Position numbers and translations under genes: made by a program | Notes under the pieces: generated by a model | Told to the model about the DNA's origin: nothing | Databases searched by the model: none | What the model saw: the letters and a program-made list of their open reading frames with translations, nothing else | Origin: Solibacillus palustris | GTDB taxonomy: Bacteria > Bacillota > Bacilli > Bacillales_A > Planococcaceae | Direction: 5' to 3' | Assembly: GCF_022549215.1 (NCBI RefSeq) | Contig: NZ_JAKZFC010000001.1 | Coordinates: 868,001 to 932,000, forward strand | DNA length: 64,000 nt | Shown here: positions 48,464-57,577 of the stretch, piece after piece | Layout: every line of letters starts with the position of its first letter | Numbering within the stretch: position 1 is the first letter of the stretch

Positions 48464-50272
48464 TTAAACTTTTTGTCTTGTTAAATGTGAATAGGATAAT
48501 ACTAAGCCGACAACATAAAGCACACATAAAAAATAGAGTGGTACTAGATGTATGAAGCTTGTGTATCCAATTGCAAAATGTGTTCCAATCCCCGCTAAAA
48601 ACGCAGGAAGTGCACCAAAAGCAAAGGTAAACCATAGCCAGCGTTCGCCTGCGCGGAATCCCCAAAGTGATAGGCAAAGTACAAGTATACCAACACTGAC
48701 AAGCGCACTACCAAAACCAGCTCGGTCATGGGCAATTACAGGAATTAAACGGTTGCTAATAGCTTGTAGCGTAGCTGAATCCATGCATAAAAAGCTAATA
48801 TCTGTTGTAACGAAAACGGTTGTAATACCAATAATCGAAATGACCAAGCCACCGATTAATAATGAAAATCCTAGTATGACAAATAAAAGTTGTCCATAAA
48901 CAGCACGTTTCCATGCAAGGTCATTTGTGTCATGCCAACTTTGCGGACTGGCTTTGAGATTCTTTCTCTCACGCCAGCTCATAATGTATATAGGGAGTAG
49001 TGCCAACCAAAATAATCCATGTAGCCAATCAAAATAACCGTATCCGATGAATAGTGAAATACCTAAAAAGCCAATGATTGCGGCACTATGAAAGGTTACA
49101 TTCGCCCAATGAAGCTGCCGACGTAATCCAAAATAGGCTAGTGTCATATACAAAATGCCTGCAGAAATCATCGTCCCCGCGAGCGACATCCGATCATGTG
49201 CCATAAATGCGATTATTTTGGGATTAATTAAAATTAATTGACTACTCGTTAGTCCAATAAATTTTTCATCGTACTGTAAAATGACAGTTGTTAGTGCAAA
49301 ATAGAGTGCAATGAAGCCACCAATAAAAATCGCAAGGCCAAATATAAAGGACCAATGCCATTGCGATGTAGAATGGGAGGGCATTTTATCTACTAAAAGC
49401 CGTTCGTGAATTCGCTTTGGCAAACCCGGACCTGTATTTACAAAGCCTTCTGTTAGCATCATTAAATCTGCTCCCGCTTTATTTAAAATAAGTGCATCTG
49501 AAGGAGCGTTTATTGCTCCATTCGTAATGATTGGGAGATTTGAAAATTGCTTTTTCATGAGCTGGACGGCTTCCTGAAGTAAATATAACCCATCTCCTTG
49601 TTCGATTAGGCGGTCTCCACTATTTAAAAAAGGGGCGTCAATTACAACGCCAGATATGGATTTTGCAAGCTGAATCGAGGAATGTACCTGATTTGCCGAG
49701 AGAATTTGATAGATCGGTACGCCAACTTCATAACGAAGCAACTCAAGCTGTTTTGAATATAAAAAGAAACCATCAACAAACGGTGAAAGATGTTCCATAC
49801 AGCGCTGTAAATCTACTGCACATAAGCCTTCATCTAAGCGAGCAAATAGCGGAACATGAAATTTATTTGCAACAACGACCTGTAATGCTCGGTTTAATGT
49901 TACCTTTTCACTCGAAGTTGAAAAGGCAATCTGATTTTGCTGCCATTGTGGGGCGATTTGGGTAGTAGGTGCTCGGAAAACAATCGGGCCAATTTCAATA
50001 TAGCCAAAGCCCAGCTCTTGAAAGGCCTTGGTTCCGGTTAATTCAGGATCAAGCATGCCACTCAAACCAATGGGCGACTTAAAATTTGTGTTGTTTAACT
50101 GTTTATGCAAAAGTGAGCTTGTTGCATTATGCCCTAAAAATTCAATAACATGTTTCCCACCTGGCAGAGAAGCTATGGTACTCATGGAATAATGAATAAA
50201 TTGCCGGCCTTTTTTAGCTTCAATTTTAGAAAATAAGATTTTTTTTAAAGGATGATATGACCAATCAGGCAT
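48464..50272 (-). CDS. Dihydroorotate-dehydrogenase-like head fused to a duplicated membrane domain
   Basis: 602 residues starting MPDWSYHPLKK after GAGGTGAAA. Residues about 30-295 look like a class 2 dihydroorotate dehydrogenase barrel: KSPIGLSGMLDPELTG, FGYIEIGPI, and a C-terminal phosphate-binding NLPIITNGAINAP. Catalytic features are eroded; GLSGMLD replaces the usual AAGFDKN with its lysine, so pyrimidine synthesis is unlikely. Residues about 305-595 hold about eight membrane helices in two repeats. Each repeat has an AHDR motif (358-361 and 514-517) followed by a matching helix pair, SAGILY...FGLRR and SVGILV...WGFRA. Function unknown; a membrane redox role is only a guess. Confidence 0.82.
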   Translation of the reverse strand: MPDWSYHPLKKILFSKIEAKKGRQFIHYSMSTIASLPGGKHVIEFLGHNATSSLLHKQLNNTNFKSPIGLSGMLDPELTGTKAFQELGFGYIEIGPIVFRAPTTQIAPQWQQNQIAFSTSSEKVTLNRALQVVVANKFHVPLFARLDEGLCAVDLQRCMEHLSPFVDGFFLYSKQLELLRYEVGVPIYQILSANQVHSSIQLAKSISGVVIDAPFLNSGDRLIEQGDGLYLLQEAVQLMKKQFSNLPIITNGAINAPSDALILNKAGADLMMLTEGFVNTGPGLPKRIHERLLVDKMPSHSTSQWHWSFIFGLAIFIGGFIALYFALTTVILQYDEKFIGLTSSQLILINPKIIAFMAHDRMSLAGTMISAGILYMTLAYFGLRRQLHWANVTFHSAAIIGFLGISLFIGYGYFDWLHGLFWLALLPIYIMSWRERKNLKASPQSWHDTNDLAWKRAVYGQLLFVILGFSLLIGGLVISIIGITTVFVTTDISFLCMDSATLQAISNRLIPVIAHDRAGFGSALVSVGILVLCLSLWGFRAGERWLWFTFAFGALPAFLAGIGTHFAIGYTSFIHLVPLYFLCVLYVVGLVLSYSHLTRQKV

Positions 50273-50356
50273 AAAATTTCACCTCAATTTTTTCCAATTA
50301 TCTAATAGTTTAACATAGCTACTGTTAGAAAAGAAAAACAGGGAAAATTAGAATGC

Positions 50357-50390
50357 AAAAAAGCCCCTCATTGATGCCTGAGGAGCTTTT
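50357..50390 (-). terminator. Terminator after dctP
   Basis: On the minus strand, AAGCTCCTCA / TGAGGGGCTT with a T run, just beyond the dctP stop. Confidence 0.85.
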
Positions 50391-50394
50391 GTAG

Positions 50395-51648
50395 TTATGC
50401 TTTCACAGGAATTGCTTTTGCAGCCATTTCCTCGTCAAAGTCATTTTCTGATTTAGATATAACGACACATGCTACCCCATTACCAATTAAGTTGGTTACA
50501 GCACGCGCTTCTGACATGAAGCGGTCAACCCCGATTAATAATGCAATCCCTTCAACTGGAACCATTGGGAATGCGGCAAGTGTTGCAGCTAATGTGATGA
50601 AGCCTGAACCTGTTACACCAGCAGCCCCTTTAGATGTAATCATTAATACCCCTAAAAGTGTTGCAATTTCTAACCAAGATAAATCTACACCGTAAGCTTG
50701 TGCAATGAATAATGCCGACATTGATAAGTAAATAGAAGTCCCGTCTAAGTTAAATGAATAGCCTGTAGGGACAACTAAACCAACAACTTGCTTTCCACAG
50801 CCATAGTTTTCTAACTTGCGCATCATTGCTGGCAATGCCGATTCAGAAGAAGATGTACCAATTACGATAAAGATTTCTTCTTTAATGTATGCGATGAAGC
50901 GGAAGATGTTGAAGCCGAAGTATTTCGCGATTAAACCTAATACAATAACAATGAATAAGAACATTGTAATATAAACGGCTGCCATTAATAAACCAAGTGA
51001 TTTTAACGAATCCAAACCAAAGTTACCAATTGTGTATGCCATTGCACCGAATGCACCGATTGGCGAGAATTTCATTACAATCCCTACGATTTTGAAGAAG
51101 ATTTCGGATACTTGCTCAAAGAACGTAATAACTGGACGAGTTTTTTCACCTAAAGATGCAGCAGCGATACCGAATAGTACAGCAGCAAATAATGTTGGAA
51201 GTAATGCACCTGATGCAATCGCACCTACGAAGTTTTCTGGAATAATGTCATAAATGAACCCACCTAAACCAGCTTCACTATTCGCATCCGCAGCTTCTGT
51301 ATATTTAGAAATATCCGCATCCGCAGCTTTTGATGTGTCAATTCCAGCACCTGCGTTTACGCTAACAGCAACTACAATACCGATTGCAAGTGCGATAGTT
51401 GACACGATTTCGAAGTAAAGTAATGCTTTCCCTCCGATTTTCCCAACCTTTTTCATATCGCCCATGCCACCAATACCGATAACAACTGTTAGGAAGATAA
51501 TTGGTGCAATTAACATTTTAATTAACTTTATGAATAAATCAGCTAAGATTTTTAAGCTTGCCCCAAATTCAGGCCAAATTGCCCCTACGATTACCCCTAA
51601 AATAATCGCGATTATCACTTGGACAGTTAGATTTTTTAATAGTTTCAC
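50395..51648 (-). CDS. dctP: C4-dicarboxylate:cation symporter DctP
   Basis: DAACS/GltP family Na+ or H+ symporter for succinate, fumarate and malate. 417 residues from a GTG after GGAGGAAGC. About eight membrane helices plus two hairpins. Family motifs are the Ser-rich GTSSSESALPAMM, VPTGYSFNLDGTSIYLS, ITSKGAAGVTGSGFI and the last helix with RAVTNLIGNGVA. A cre site is 116 bases upstream. Grouping with dctB/dctS/dctR as in Bacillus subtilis supports a C4-dicarboxylate rather than glutamate substrate. Confidence 0.9.
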   Translation of the reverse strand: MKLLKNLTVQVIIAIILGVIVGAIWPEFGASLKILADLFIKLIKMLIAPIIFLTVVIGIGGMGDMKKVGKIGGKALLYFEIVSTIALAIGIVVAVSVNAGAGIDTSKAADADISKYTEAADANSEAGLGGFIYDIIPENFVGAIASGALLPTLFAAVLFGIAAASLGEKTRPVITFFEQVSEIFFKIVGIVMKFSPIGAFGAMAYTIGNFGLDSLKSLGLLMAAVYITMFLFIVIVLGLIAKYFGFNIFRFIAYIKEEIFIVIGTSSSESALPAMMRKLENYGCGKQVVGLVVPTGYSFNLDGTSIYLSMSALFIAQAYGVDLSWLEIATLLGVLMITSKGAAGVTGSGFITLAATLAAFPMVPVEGIALLIGVDRFMSEARAVTNLIGNGVACVVISKSENDFDEEMAAKAIPVKA

Positions 51649-51763
51649 GATTGCTTCCTCCTAGAAAAAATTTGGTAGATAAGTAAGTATAAATTTCTCA
51701 AAGAAATCTACATAAGAAAAGCGGCATTTTTCGTTAAGCAAAGCGAAATGTAATTTTCTTATA

Positions 51764-51777
51764 TGATAACGTTTACA
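51764..51777 (-). promoter_or_regulatory. cre site for CcpA upstream of dctP
   Basis: TGATAACGTTTACA, whose reverse complement TGTAAACGTTATCA fits the cre consensus TGWAANCGNTNWCA at every fixed position. It lies in the dctP leader region, so glucose repression through CcpA is likely. Confidence 0.75.
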
Positions 51778-51990
51778 TTTGCAATGATAGCGTATGATTA
51801 TTCAAAATATTTATTTTGATAATAAAAAACTTATCGTTCTTTTTGTTCAAAATTGCTCGAAAAATACGGGAGCTATTGATACATAAGGGGTTTTGTTGTT
51901 ATATTACTGATGTTTCTAAAATTGAATTTGTACTATAACAAAATAAAAAAGCTACTTATTTTGATAAGTAGCGAAGTTTTGTTCATTATG

Positions 51991-52190
51991 ATCAATTACG
52001 CCTTGGCGTAATTGAGTCCAGATTTTTTCGAGTTTAGGGCCACAGGACGTGGGTCAGTCAGCCGTTTTCACAGGATGTGATGCTCTTAGGCTGATCTCCT
52101 CTTTAAAACTCCGCTAAAAATCTGTGACATGCGCCAGAGGCCTTAACTTGCTTCAGCCGAGGTTACAAACCTCCGCTGAAGCAAGTTAAG
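51991..52190 (-). repeat. Intergenic three-hairpin repeat, copy F, inverted, with a central insert
   Basis: Between dctB and dctP. On the minus strand: an intact 49-base first hairpin (52142-52190), core GGCGCATGTCACAGATTTTT, an insert of about 70 bases in the second loop, AAAAAATCTGGACT, and the palindrome AATTACGCCAAGGCGTAATT. The insert carries two copies of CACRTCCTGTG (CACATCCTGTG and CACGTCCTGTG). The first hairpin abuts the dctB stop and may act as its terminator. Confidence 0.85.
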
Positions 52191-53243
52191 TTATTTTACT
52201 TCTGAAAGTTCCTCTCGAAGCTGTTTTAAATAGTTTTTTGAAATTTGACGCTCATAGTATTGATAAATTGGTTGCAATACTTCTTTCCATTCGTTACGTT
52301 GTGCTTCTGTTAATGTATAGAGTTGTGCTTGACCAGAGCGTTGAAGCTGTTGTAAATTTTCGGCATTGAGTTTGACTGCCTCGTCATGCTGCCAGCGTTG
52401 AAGCTCATTGATGGATTCCGTTATTATTTGTTGTTGTTGCTTTGTTAGGCTGTTCCAAAAATCTTCGTTCATCAAAACGCTATATGCCAAAATCCCATGA
52501 TTAGATTGTGTAATATGTGGGTGCATCCTGTAATAGCCTTTTGAGTAGATGTTAGAGATTGTGTTTTCCTGACTGGCAATAGTGTCATTTTGAATCGAAG
52601 CATACAAATCATTAAATGACGTTACAATAGGCTCTGCATGTAGTAATTGGGTTTGTTTAATCAGTACTTTACTTGGCATTGAGCGCATCGTTAGACCTAT
52701 GAAATCAGAAGTTTCTAGCAACGGACCATTTTTTGCTGCCATTTGTTTAAAGCCATTGTGCCAAAATGTAAGTCCATGGATATGTATAGATTCGAGTTCT
52801 TTTAGAAGCTGCTCACTTAAGGGACCATGTAGCACTTCATATACTTGTTCATTATTTTCAAATAAGAAAGGTAGGTCAAGTACTTGCCATGATGGGAGCT
52901 CTTCTGTCAGTTTTGAAAAGGTTGGTGCAATCATTTGGATGTCACCATCTTTCAATGCAGCAAGTTCGTTTTTATCATTGTATAAAATTCCGTTTGGATA
53001 AATATGAACAATCATATTGCCGTTAGATTTTTCATTAATTAGTTCGGCAAATTTACTCGCAGCAAGTCCCTTTGGGGTATTTTCAGCAACAACATGACTA
53101 AAGTTGATAACAATTTGATCCTTAAGTCCGATTTGTTCATCATCATAGGGAAGATCGCGCTGATTCCAAAAATCAAAGCGAAATGAAATGGAAATAATTA
53201 GTGCAGCAATTGTTATAAAAGCTGTAATGATATAAAAACGCAT
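52191..53243 (-). CDS. dctB: C4-dicarboxylate-binding protein DctB (TRAP-type solute receptor)
   Basis: 350 residues: N-terminal membrane anchor (YIITAFITIAALIISISF) then a DctP-type solute-binding domain. Marks are FSHVVAENTPKGLAASKFAE near the start, LDLPFLFENNEQVYEVLHG, MRSMPSKVLIKQTQLLHAEP and the family's WNSLTKQQQQIITESI. No TRAP membrane subunits are present. In Bacillus subtilis the matching DctB works with the DctS sensor rather than with a TRAP transporter, and the same is likely here. Confidence 0.92.
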   Translation of the reverse strand: MRFYIITAFITIAALIISISFRFDFWNQRDLPYDDEQIGLKDQIVINFSHVVAENTPKGLAASKFAELINEKSNGNMIVHIYPNGILYNDKNELAALKDGDIQMIAPTFSKLTEELPSWQVLDLPFLFENNEQVYEVLHGPLSEQLLKELESIHIHGLTFWHNGFKQMAAKNGPLLETSDFIGLTMRSMPSKVLIKQTQLLHAEPIVTSFNDLYASIQNDTIASQENTISNIYSKGYYRMHPHITQSNHGILAYSVLMNEDFWNSLTKQQQQIITESINELQRWQHDEAVKLNAENLQQLQRSGQAQLYTLTEAQRNEWKEVLQPIYQYYERQISKNYLKQLREELSEVK

Positions 53244-53343
53244 AATAATCGCCTCTTTTTTCTGGAATTTTAAAAATAGTTTGCAAAATTGACTCCAAAT
53301 AGAAATTGTTTGTTATATTATATAGCAAAAAAGGAGGCGGAAA

Positions 53344-54942
53344 ATGAAAACAAAACAATTAACGATGAATGGAAAAATTGTGTTACTGACTTTTTTCATT
53401 ATCGCCTTTTCCTTTTTAGTTGCGGGAACATTATTATTAAGTAATTTAGCGCAAAATAATGAAGAAACATTAGGGCAGCGCGCTATGCTTGTTGCACGTA
53501 CGATATCTGATTTGCCGGATATCCATAAACAATTAGAGCAAGATAATTTACAGCTCGCTCAAACCAATATTAATAAAATGATATACGATATTAAAATAAT
53601 AAATAAAGCAGAGTACATAGTTGTCATGAATATGGACCGCATCAAATTATCGCATCCATCTCCAAATCAGCTTGGACAAAAAAGCAACTCGACGGATATT
53701 GACGCAGCATTTAGTGAAAATTATTATATTTCAAAAGCAATAGGGGAACAAGGGGAAATGGTGCGAGCATTTGTACCCATCTTAAATGATGCAAGAAAGC
53801 AAATTGGTGTCGTAGTTGTAGGCTTTGCGCTCCCTACGTTTTTAGATATATTAAAACAAAATGTAAATGAAATTTTTGTAACAGTCGTGCTGTCCATTTT
53901 ATTTAGTATTTGGGGTGCACATACATTAGGGCGTCATATTAAGCATCAGATGTTTGGCTTAGAGCCTCAAGAAATTGCGAAGGTATACGTAGAACTTAAT
54001 GAAACCTTTAACGCGATGCATGAAGGAATTATCGCTGTCGATAAAGATATGATTATTACGATTTTCAATAAAAAGGCGAGCAATATTTTAGGAGTTAGGG
54101 GTAATCCGAAAAAATATATAGGAAAGTATATTTTTGACGTGTTACCTGATACACGTTTGCCTGAAATTGTGGAAAGTGGTCGCACTGTGTATAACCAAGA
54201 AATTTATGTAAATAGTCATAGTATTTTAAGTAACCGTATACCCATTTTTGTAAACGGTAAAACGGTAGGTGCGGTCGCGGTATTCAAAGATTTAACTGAA
54301 TTTAAGCAGCTTGCAGAAGAATTGACTGGCGTAAAGGCGTTTGTACAAGCGCTTCGTATCCAAACACACGAATATAAAAATAAACTACATACTATCGCCG
54401 GATTACTGCAGTTAGGGCATCATCAGCAAGCGCTTGATTATTTATCTCAAGTGAAAATTCAGCATGATGAAGTAACAAAATTTTTAAACGAGCGTATTTA
54501 TAATGAAAATATTTCGGGACTGTTACTGAGTAAAATTAGCCGTGGTAAAGAACTAGGAATTGACGTAAAAATTGACGAGGAAAGTCAATTAACCCATTTT
54601 CCAGCGCTTTTAGACCACCATGATTTTGTACTGTTGTTCGGGAATTTGATTGAAAATGCATTTGACGCACTAGTAGGTGTCGAACGTGAGTATAAGGAAA
54701 TACTCATTTCGATTGATGATAACGATGGGATGCTAGCCATTATGGTATCGGATAATGGAGTAGGCATACCGCAAGAACATCAGGAACACATTTTGGAAAG
54801 CGGTTTTTCAACAAAGCAAAATGCTAATCGGGGAATAGGTTTGTTTTTAATTAATGAAATTGTTAAAAAAGTTAATGGGACAATTGAAATATCAAGTGAA
54901 GTAAACAAGGGGACAACATTTATTTTGACATTCGAGTTTTAA
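53344..54942 (+). CDS. dctS: C4-dicarboxylate sensor histidine kinase DctS
   Basis: CitA/DcuS-type sensor. 532 residues: membrane helix (IVLLTFFIIAFSFLVAGTLLL), extracellular PAS-like sensing domain (about 45-170), second membrane helix (FVTVVLSILFSIWGA), cytoplasmic PAS domain (about 215-320), dimerisation with the phosphoacceptor His in IQTHEYKNKLHTIAGLL, and ATPase motifs NLIENAFDAL, VSDNGVGIP and GIGLFLINEIV. It is divergent from dctB, with which it shares a 100-base upstream region. Its regulator follows after repeat copy G. Confidence 0.95.
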   Translation: MKTKQLTMNGKIVLLTFFIIAFSFLVAGTLLLSNLAQNNEETLGQRAMLVARTISDLPDIHKQLEQDNLQLAQTNINKMIYDIKIINKAEYIVVMNMDRIKLSHPSPNQLGQKSNSTDIDAAFSENYYISKAIGEQGEMVRAFVPILNDARKQIGVVVVGFALPTFLDILKQNVNEIFVTVVLSILFSIWGAHTLGRHIKHQMFGLEPQEIAKVYVELNETFNAMHEGIIAVDKDMIITIFNKKASNILGVRGNPKKYIGKYIFDVLPDTRLPEIVESGRTVYNQEIYVNSHSILSNRIPIFVNGKTVGAVAVFKDLTEFKQLAEELTGVKAFVQALRIQTHEYKNKLHTIAGLLQLGHHQQALDYLSQVKIQHDEVTKFLNERIYNENISGLLLSKISRGKELGIDVKIDEESQLTHFPALLDHHDFVLLFGNLIENAFDALVGVEREYKEILISIDDNDGMLAIMVSDNGVGIPQEHQEHILESGFSTKQNANRGIGLFLINEIVKKVNGTIEISSEVNKGTTFILTFEF

Positions 54943-55129
54943 CTTGATTAAGCTGAAGTCCCGTTACTTCTATATGTGTGGGATGAATGCTAAATATGGA
55001 ATTTTATTCAGCGGGGGGTTCAAACCATGCTGAATCAAGTTAAGCCCCGGCGGATGTCACAGATTTTTTAAGGGAGTTTTTCAAGCTCGCTTGAAAAAAA
55101 TCTGGACGAAATTACGCCGAGGCGTAATT
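54938..55129 (+). repeat. Intergenic three-hairpin repeat, copy G, composite, between dctS and dctR
   Basis: Outer arms TTAACTTGATTAAGC / GCTGAATCAAGTTAA enclose a module GAAGTCCCGTTACTTCTATA...GGGATGAATG (54955-54989) also found in copy H. Then come the core GGCGGATGTCACAGATTTTT, second hairpin CAAGCTCGCTTG with AAAAAATCTGGACG, and perfect palindrome AATTACGCCGAGGCGTAATT (55110-55129). The whole element splits a two-component operon. Confidence 0.85.
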
Positions 55130-55148
55130 TATAAAGGGGGCTTTTCAC

Positions 55149-55856
55149 TTGAAAACGATTCAAGTATTGTTAGTAGAAGATGATCCTATGGTACGCGAAG
55201 TGAATCGCCAGTTTATCGAGCGTGTTGAAGGGTTTAAAGTTATGGATATGGCATCAGATGGTAAAAAAGGAATCGATAAAATTAAAGCGTTGAAGCCGGA
55301 TTTAGTTGTGATGGATATTTTTATGCCAGAGCAAGACGGTATCGAGACACTGCATCAAATTCGTTCTGAAAATTTAAACGTGGATTGTTTAACGGTGACT
55401 GCAGCGAATGATGTACAGACGATTCAGCAAATTTTACATCTAGGTGTGTTTGATTATATTATGAAGCCGTTTACGTTTGAACGTATGGAGCAAGCACTAA
55501 TTCAATATCGCAAATTCAAAGAAAAGATGTCTTCAACAAGTGATGTATCGCAAGCCGAGCTGGATGAAATGATTGGACAAGCGTGGCAGCCAATAAATGA
55601 AGAACCAGAGCAATTGGTAAAAGTATCGCAGCATTTACCGAAAGGCTTTAACCGCGCGACGATGGACAAGGTGCTTATATATTTAATGAAATGTGAAACA
55701 GGGGCATCTGCTGATGATGTGGCATCAGGAATTGGAGTAGCGCGTGTTACAGCGCGTCGTTATTTGGACTATATGGAAAAAAGCAAAATGATTCGTGTAG
55801 ACATCCAATACGGCAGTGTAGGGCGTCCTGTAAATCAATATTTTTTTGGTGAATAA
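55149..55856 (+). CDS. dctR: Response regulator DctR
   Basis: CitB/DcuR-type regulator paired with DctS. 235 residues from a TTG start with AAAGGGGGC upstream. Receiver domain: VEDDPMVREVN, phosphoacceptor Asp in VVMDIFMPEQDG, Thr in CLTVTAAND, Lys in FDYIMKPFTF. The C-terminal DNA-binding domain ends GIGVARVTARRYLDYMEKS. It activates dctP expression in relatives. Terminator follows. Confidence 0.95.
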   Translation: MKTIQVLLVEDDPMVREVNRQFIERVEGFKVMDMASDGKKGIDKIKALKPDLVVMDIFMPEQDGIETLHQIRSENLNVDCLTVTAANDVQTIQQILHLGVFDYIMKPFTFERMEQALIQYRKFKEKMSSTSDVSQAELDEMIGQAWQPINEEPEQLVKVSQHLPKGFNRATMDKVLIYLMKCETGASADDVASGIGVARVTARRYLDYMEKSKMIRVDIQYGSVGRPVNQYFFGE

Positions 55857-55867
55857 GTAAAGAGATT

Positions 55868-55906
55868 AAAAAAGTGTCCGAGAAATAGTTCTCGGACACT
55901 TTTTTA
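55868..55906. terminator. Bidirectional terminator between dctR and ispH
   Basis: AAAAAAGTGTCCGAGAA / TTCTCGGACACTTTTTT perfect stem with a four-base loop. Confidence 0.93.
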
Positions 55907-55909
55907 ATA

Positions 55910-56878
55910 TTAATGGGGCATTATTTTTTCAACAGGCTTTGGTTCTTTAATTTTCGGTAGAATTTTGTCGAGTGTTACTGAACGAACGATAGTATGTGTG
56001 GAAGGATCATTTTTGTCGTATTTTTCGATGAAAGCAATCACTTCTTTTACGATAGGTGTTGGTGTTGATGCACCTGCCGTAATCGCAACCGTTTCAACAT
56101 TATCAAACCATTCTAGCTTTAACTCTGAAATATCAGAAATACGGTACGATGGTGTACCGGCGATTTCTACAGATACTTGTGTTAAACGATTGGAGTTGTT
56201 TGATTTTGGGTCGCCTACTACGATTAATAAATCAGCGGCACCCGCTTGTTCTGCAACCGCTTCCTGACGAACTTGTGTTGCTAAGCAAATTTCTTTGTGT
56301 ACTTCGATATGCGGGAACTTTTCTTTTAAACTATCCATTAAAAAAGCAACGTCCCATTGACTCATTGTCGTTTGGTTCGTAACTAAAATTTTATCGCTGA
56401 CAAATGTCAAATTGTCGATATCACGTGTTGATTGAACAAGGTGAACGTGTTCAGGAGCAACCCCGATTGCGCCTTCTGGTTCTGGGTGTCCCTTTTTACC
56501 GATGTAAACAATTTCATAACCTTCCGCTGTTTTTTCACGAATTAAATCATGTGTTACCGTAACATCAGGGCAAGTTGCATCAATTGCAACAAGTCCTTTA
56601 CGTTTTGCAATTTCACGGATTTCAGGTGATACACCGTGAGCAGTGAAAATAACAGTCCCTTGTTCAACTTGCTCAATAATTTCTTTACGGTTTTCACCGT
56701 CTAATGTAATAATTCCATCTTGTTCGAATGCATCTGTTACATGTTTATTGTGCACAATCATACCTAAAATGTAGATTGGTCTTGGTAATGTTTTATCAAG
56801 TGCTGCATTTCGTGCAATAACCATTGCATCTACAACACCATAGCAATAACCACGTGGGGTAATTTTTAAGACTTTCAT
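55910..56878 (-). CDS. ispH: 4-hydroxy-3-methylbut-2-enyl diphosphate reductase IspH
   Basis: Last step of the MEP isoprenoid pathway; [4Fe-4S] enzyme making IPP and DMAPP. 322 residues. Cluster Cys12 in RGYCYGV, Cys in DATCPDVT and Cys in [16 protein letters not shown] and [15 protein letters not shown] complete the active site. Normal length and complete motifs. Single minus-strand gene. Confidence 0.97.
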   Translation of the reverse strand: MKVLKITPRGYCYGVVDAMVIARNAALDKTLPRPIYILGMIVHNKHVTDAFEQDGIITLDGENRKEIIEQVEQGTVIFTAHGVSPEIREIAKRKGLVAIDATCPDVTVTHDLIREKTAEGYEIVYIGKKGHPEPEGAIGVAPEHVHLVQSTRDIDNLTFVSDKILVTNQTTMSQWDVAFLMDSLKEKFPHIEVHKEICLATQVRQEAVAEQAGAADLLIVVGDPKSNNSNRLTQVSVEIAGTPSYRISDISELKLEWFDNVETVAITAGASTPTPIVKEVIAFIEKYDKNDPSTHTIVRSVTLDKILPKIKEPKPVEKIMPH

Positions 56879-57105
56879 TGTACGAAACTCCCTTCAAAGC
56901 TCTGTAATATTTATTATATAGGACGTTATAGGATTATTCAAAGTTCGGTTACTAATAATAGTGGTATTTGCGTAATTGATTAGTAGCAAGCTTCGTAAGA
57001 AAATTCATTGATTGTTCAAAACTTTGTAATTTTTTGCTTTATTAAAAGAAAATTGTACTGGATGTTTTGTATAATGATAGCAATAGTGTTTTGGAGGGAT
57101 GAAAT

Positions 57106-57378
57106 ATGGCATTTTCATTTTTTAAAAGAAAGAAGGACTTAAAAAATCAAGTGGAGTTTTGTATGACGAATATTTCACTTGGTTCGGCCGATGTTTATGA
57201 TATTTTACTGGAACGTAATGATGTAGAAATCACAGAATCAGGCTGTACATCAAACTGTGAAATATGCGAGTGTCAGCTATTTGCAATTGTTAATGGTGAA
57301 TTGATAGAAGAGGAAACAGCAGAGCAGTTATTAAAAGCGATTGAAAAAGAATTAGAGGAAAGTTCAGTTATCGCATAA
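57106..57378 (+). CDS. YuzB/DUF1450 family small cysteine protein
   Basis: 90 residues: a short charged start, VEFCMTNISLGSADVYDIL, GCTSNCEICECQLFAIVNGE. The Cys pattern (one early, then a cluster) is that of DUF1450 proteins with a thioredoxin-like fold, function unknown. Ribosome site TTGGAGGG supports the ATG. Stands alone with its terminator. Confidence 0.85.
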   Translation: MAFSFFKRKKDLKNQVEFCMTNISLGSADVYDILLERNDVEITESGCTSNCEICECQLFAIVNGELIEEETAEQLLKAIEKELEESSVIA

Positions 57379-57382
57379 GGCG

Positions 57383-57417
57383 AAAGCTCTAATGCGTGTA
57401 CATTAGAGCTTTTTTTA
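57383..57417 (+). terminator. Terminator after the DUF1450 gene
   Basis: AAAGCTCTAATG / CATTAGAGCTTT stem plus T run. Confidence 0.88.
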
Positions 57418-57577
57418 TTTGACTCAATACTTAATATAAAAATTTATTTTTAATATTATGGAGGTGCTAAAGACGCCAGGCCGATTTTTCTTGAATTTTG
57501 TTGCAAAAAGTAAAAATAATCGAGGGGATTTTCCAATTCACAAAATTTTATGTATCATTACTGTGTGAGGTGAAAAT

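Noticed and set aside
48464-50272. pyrD, dihydroorotate dehydrogenase of pyrimidine synthesis
   Set aside because: Active-site lysine motif is missing and half the protein is an unrelated membrane domain.
53289-53319. Sigma-A promoter of dctS (TTGACT ... TATATT)
   Set aside because: The spacer is 19 bases, longer than usual; plausible but not listed as a feature.
56969-56982. Another copy of the repeat family near ispH (CGTAATTGATTA)
   Set aside because: Only about ten matching bases and no hairpin; likely chance.
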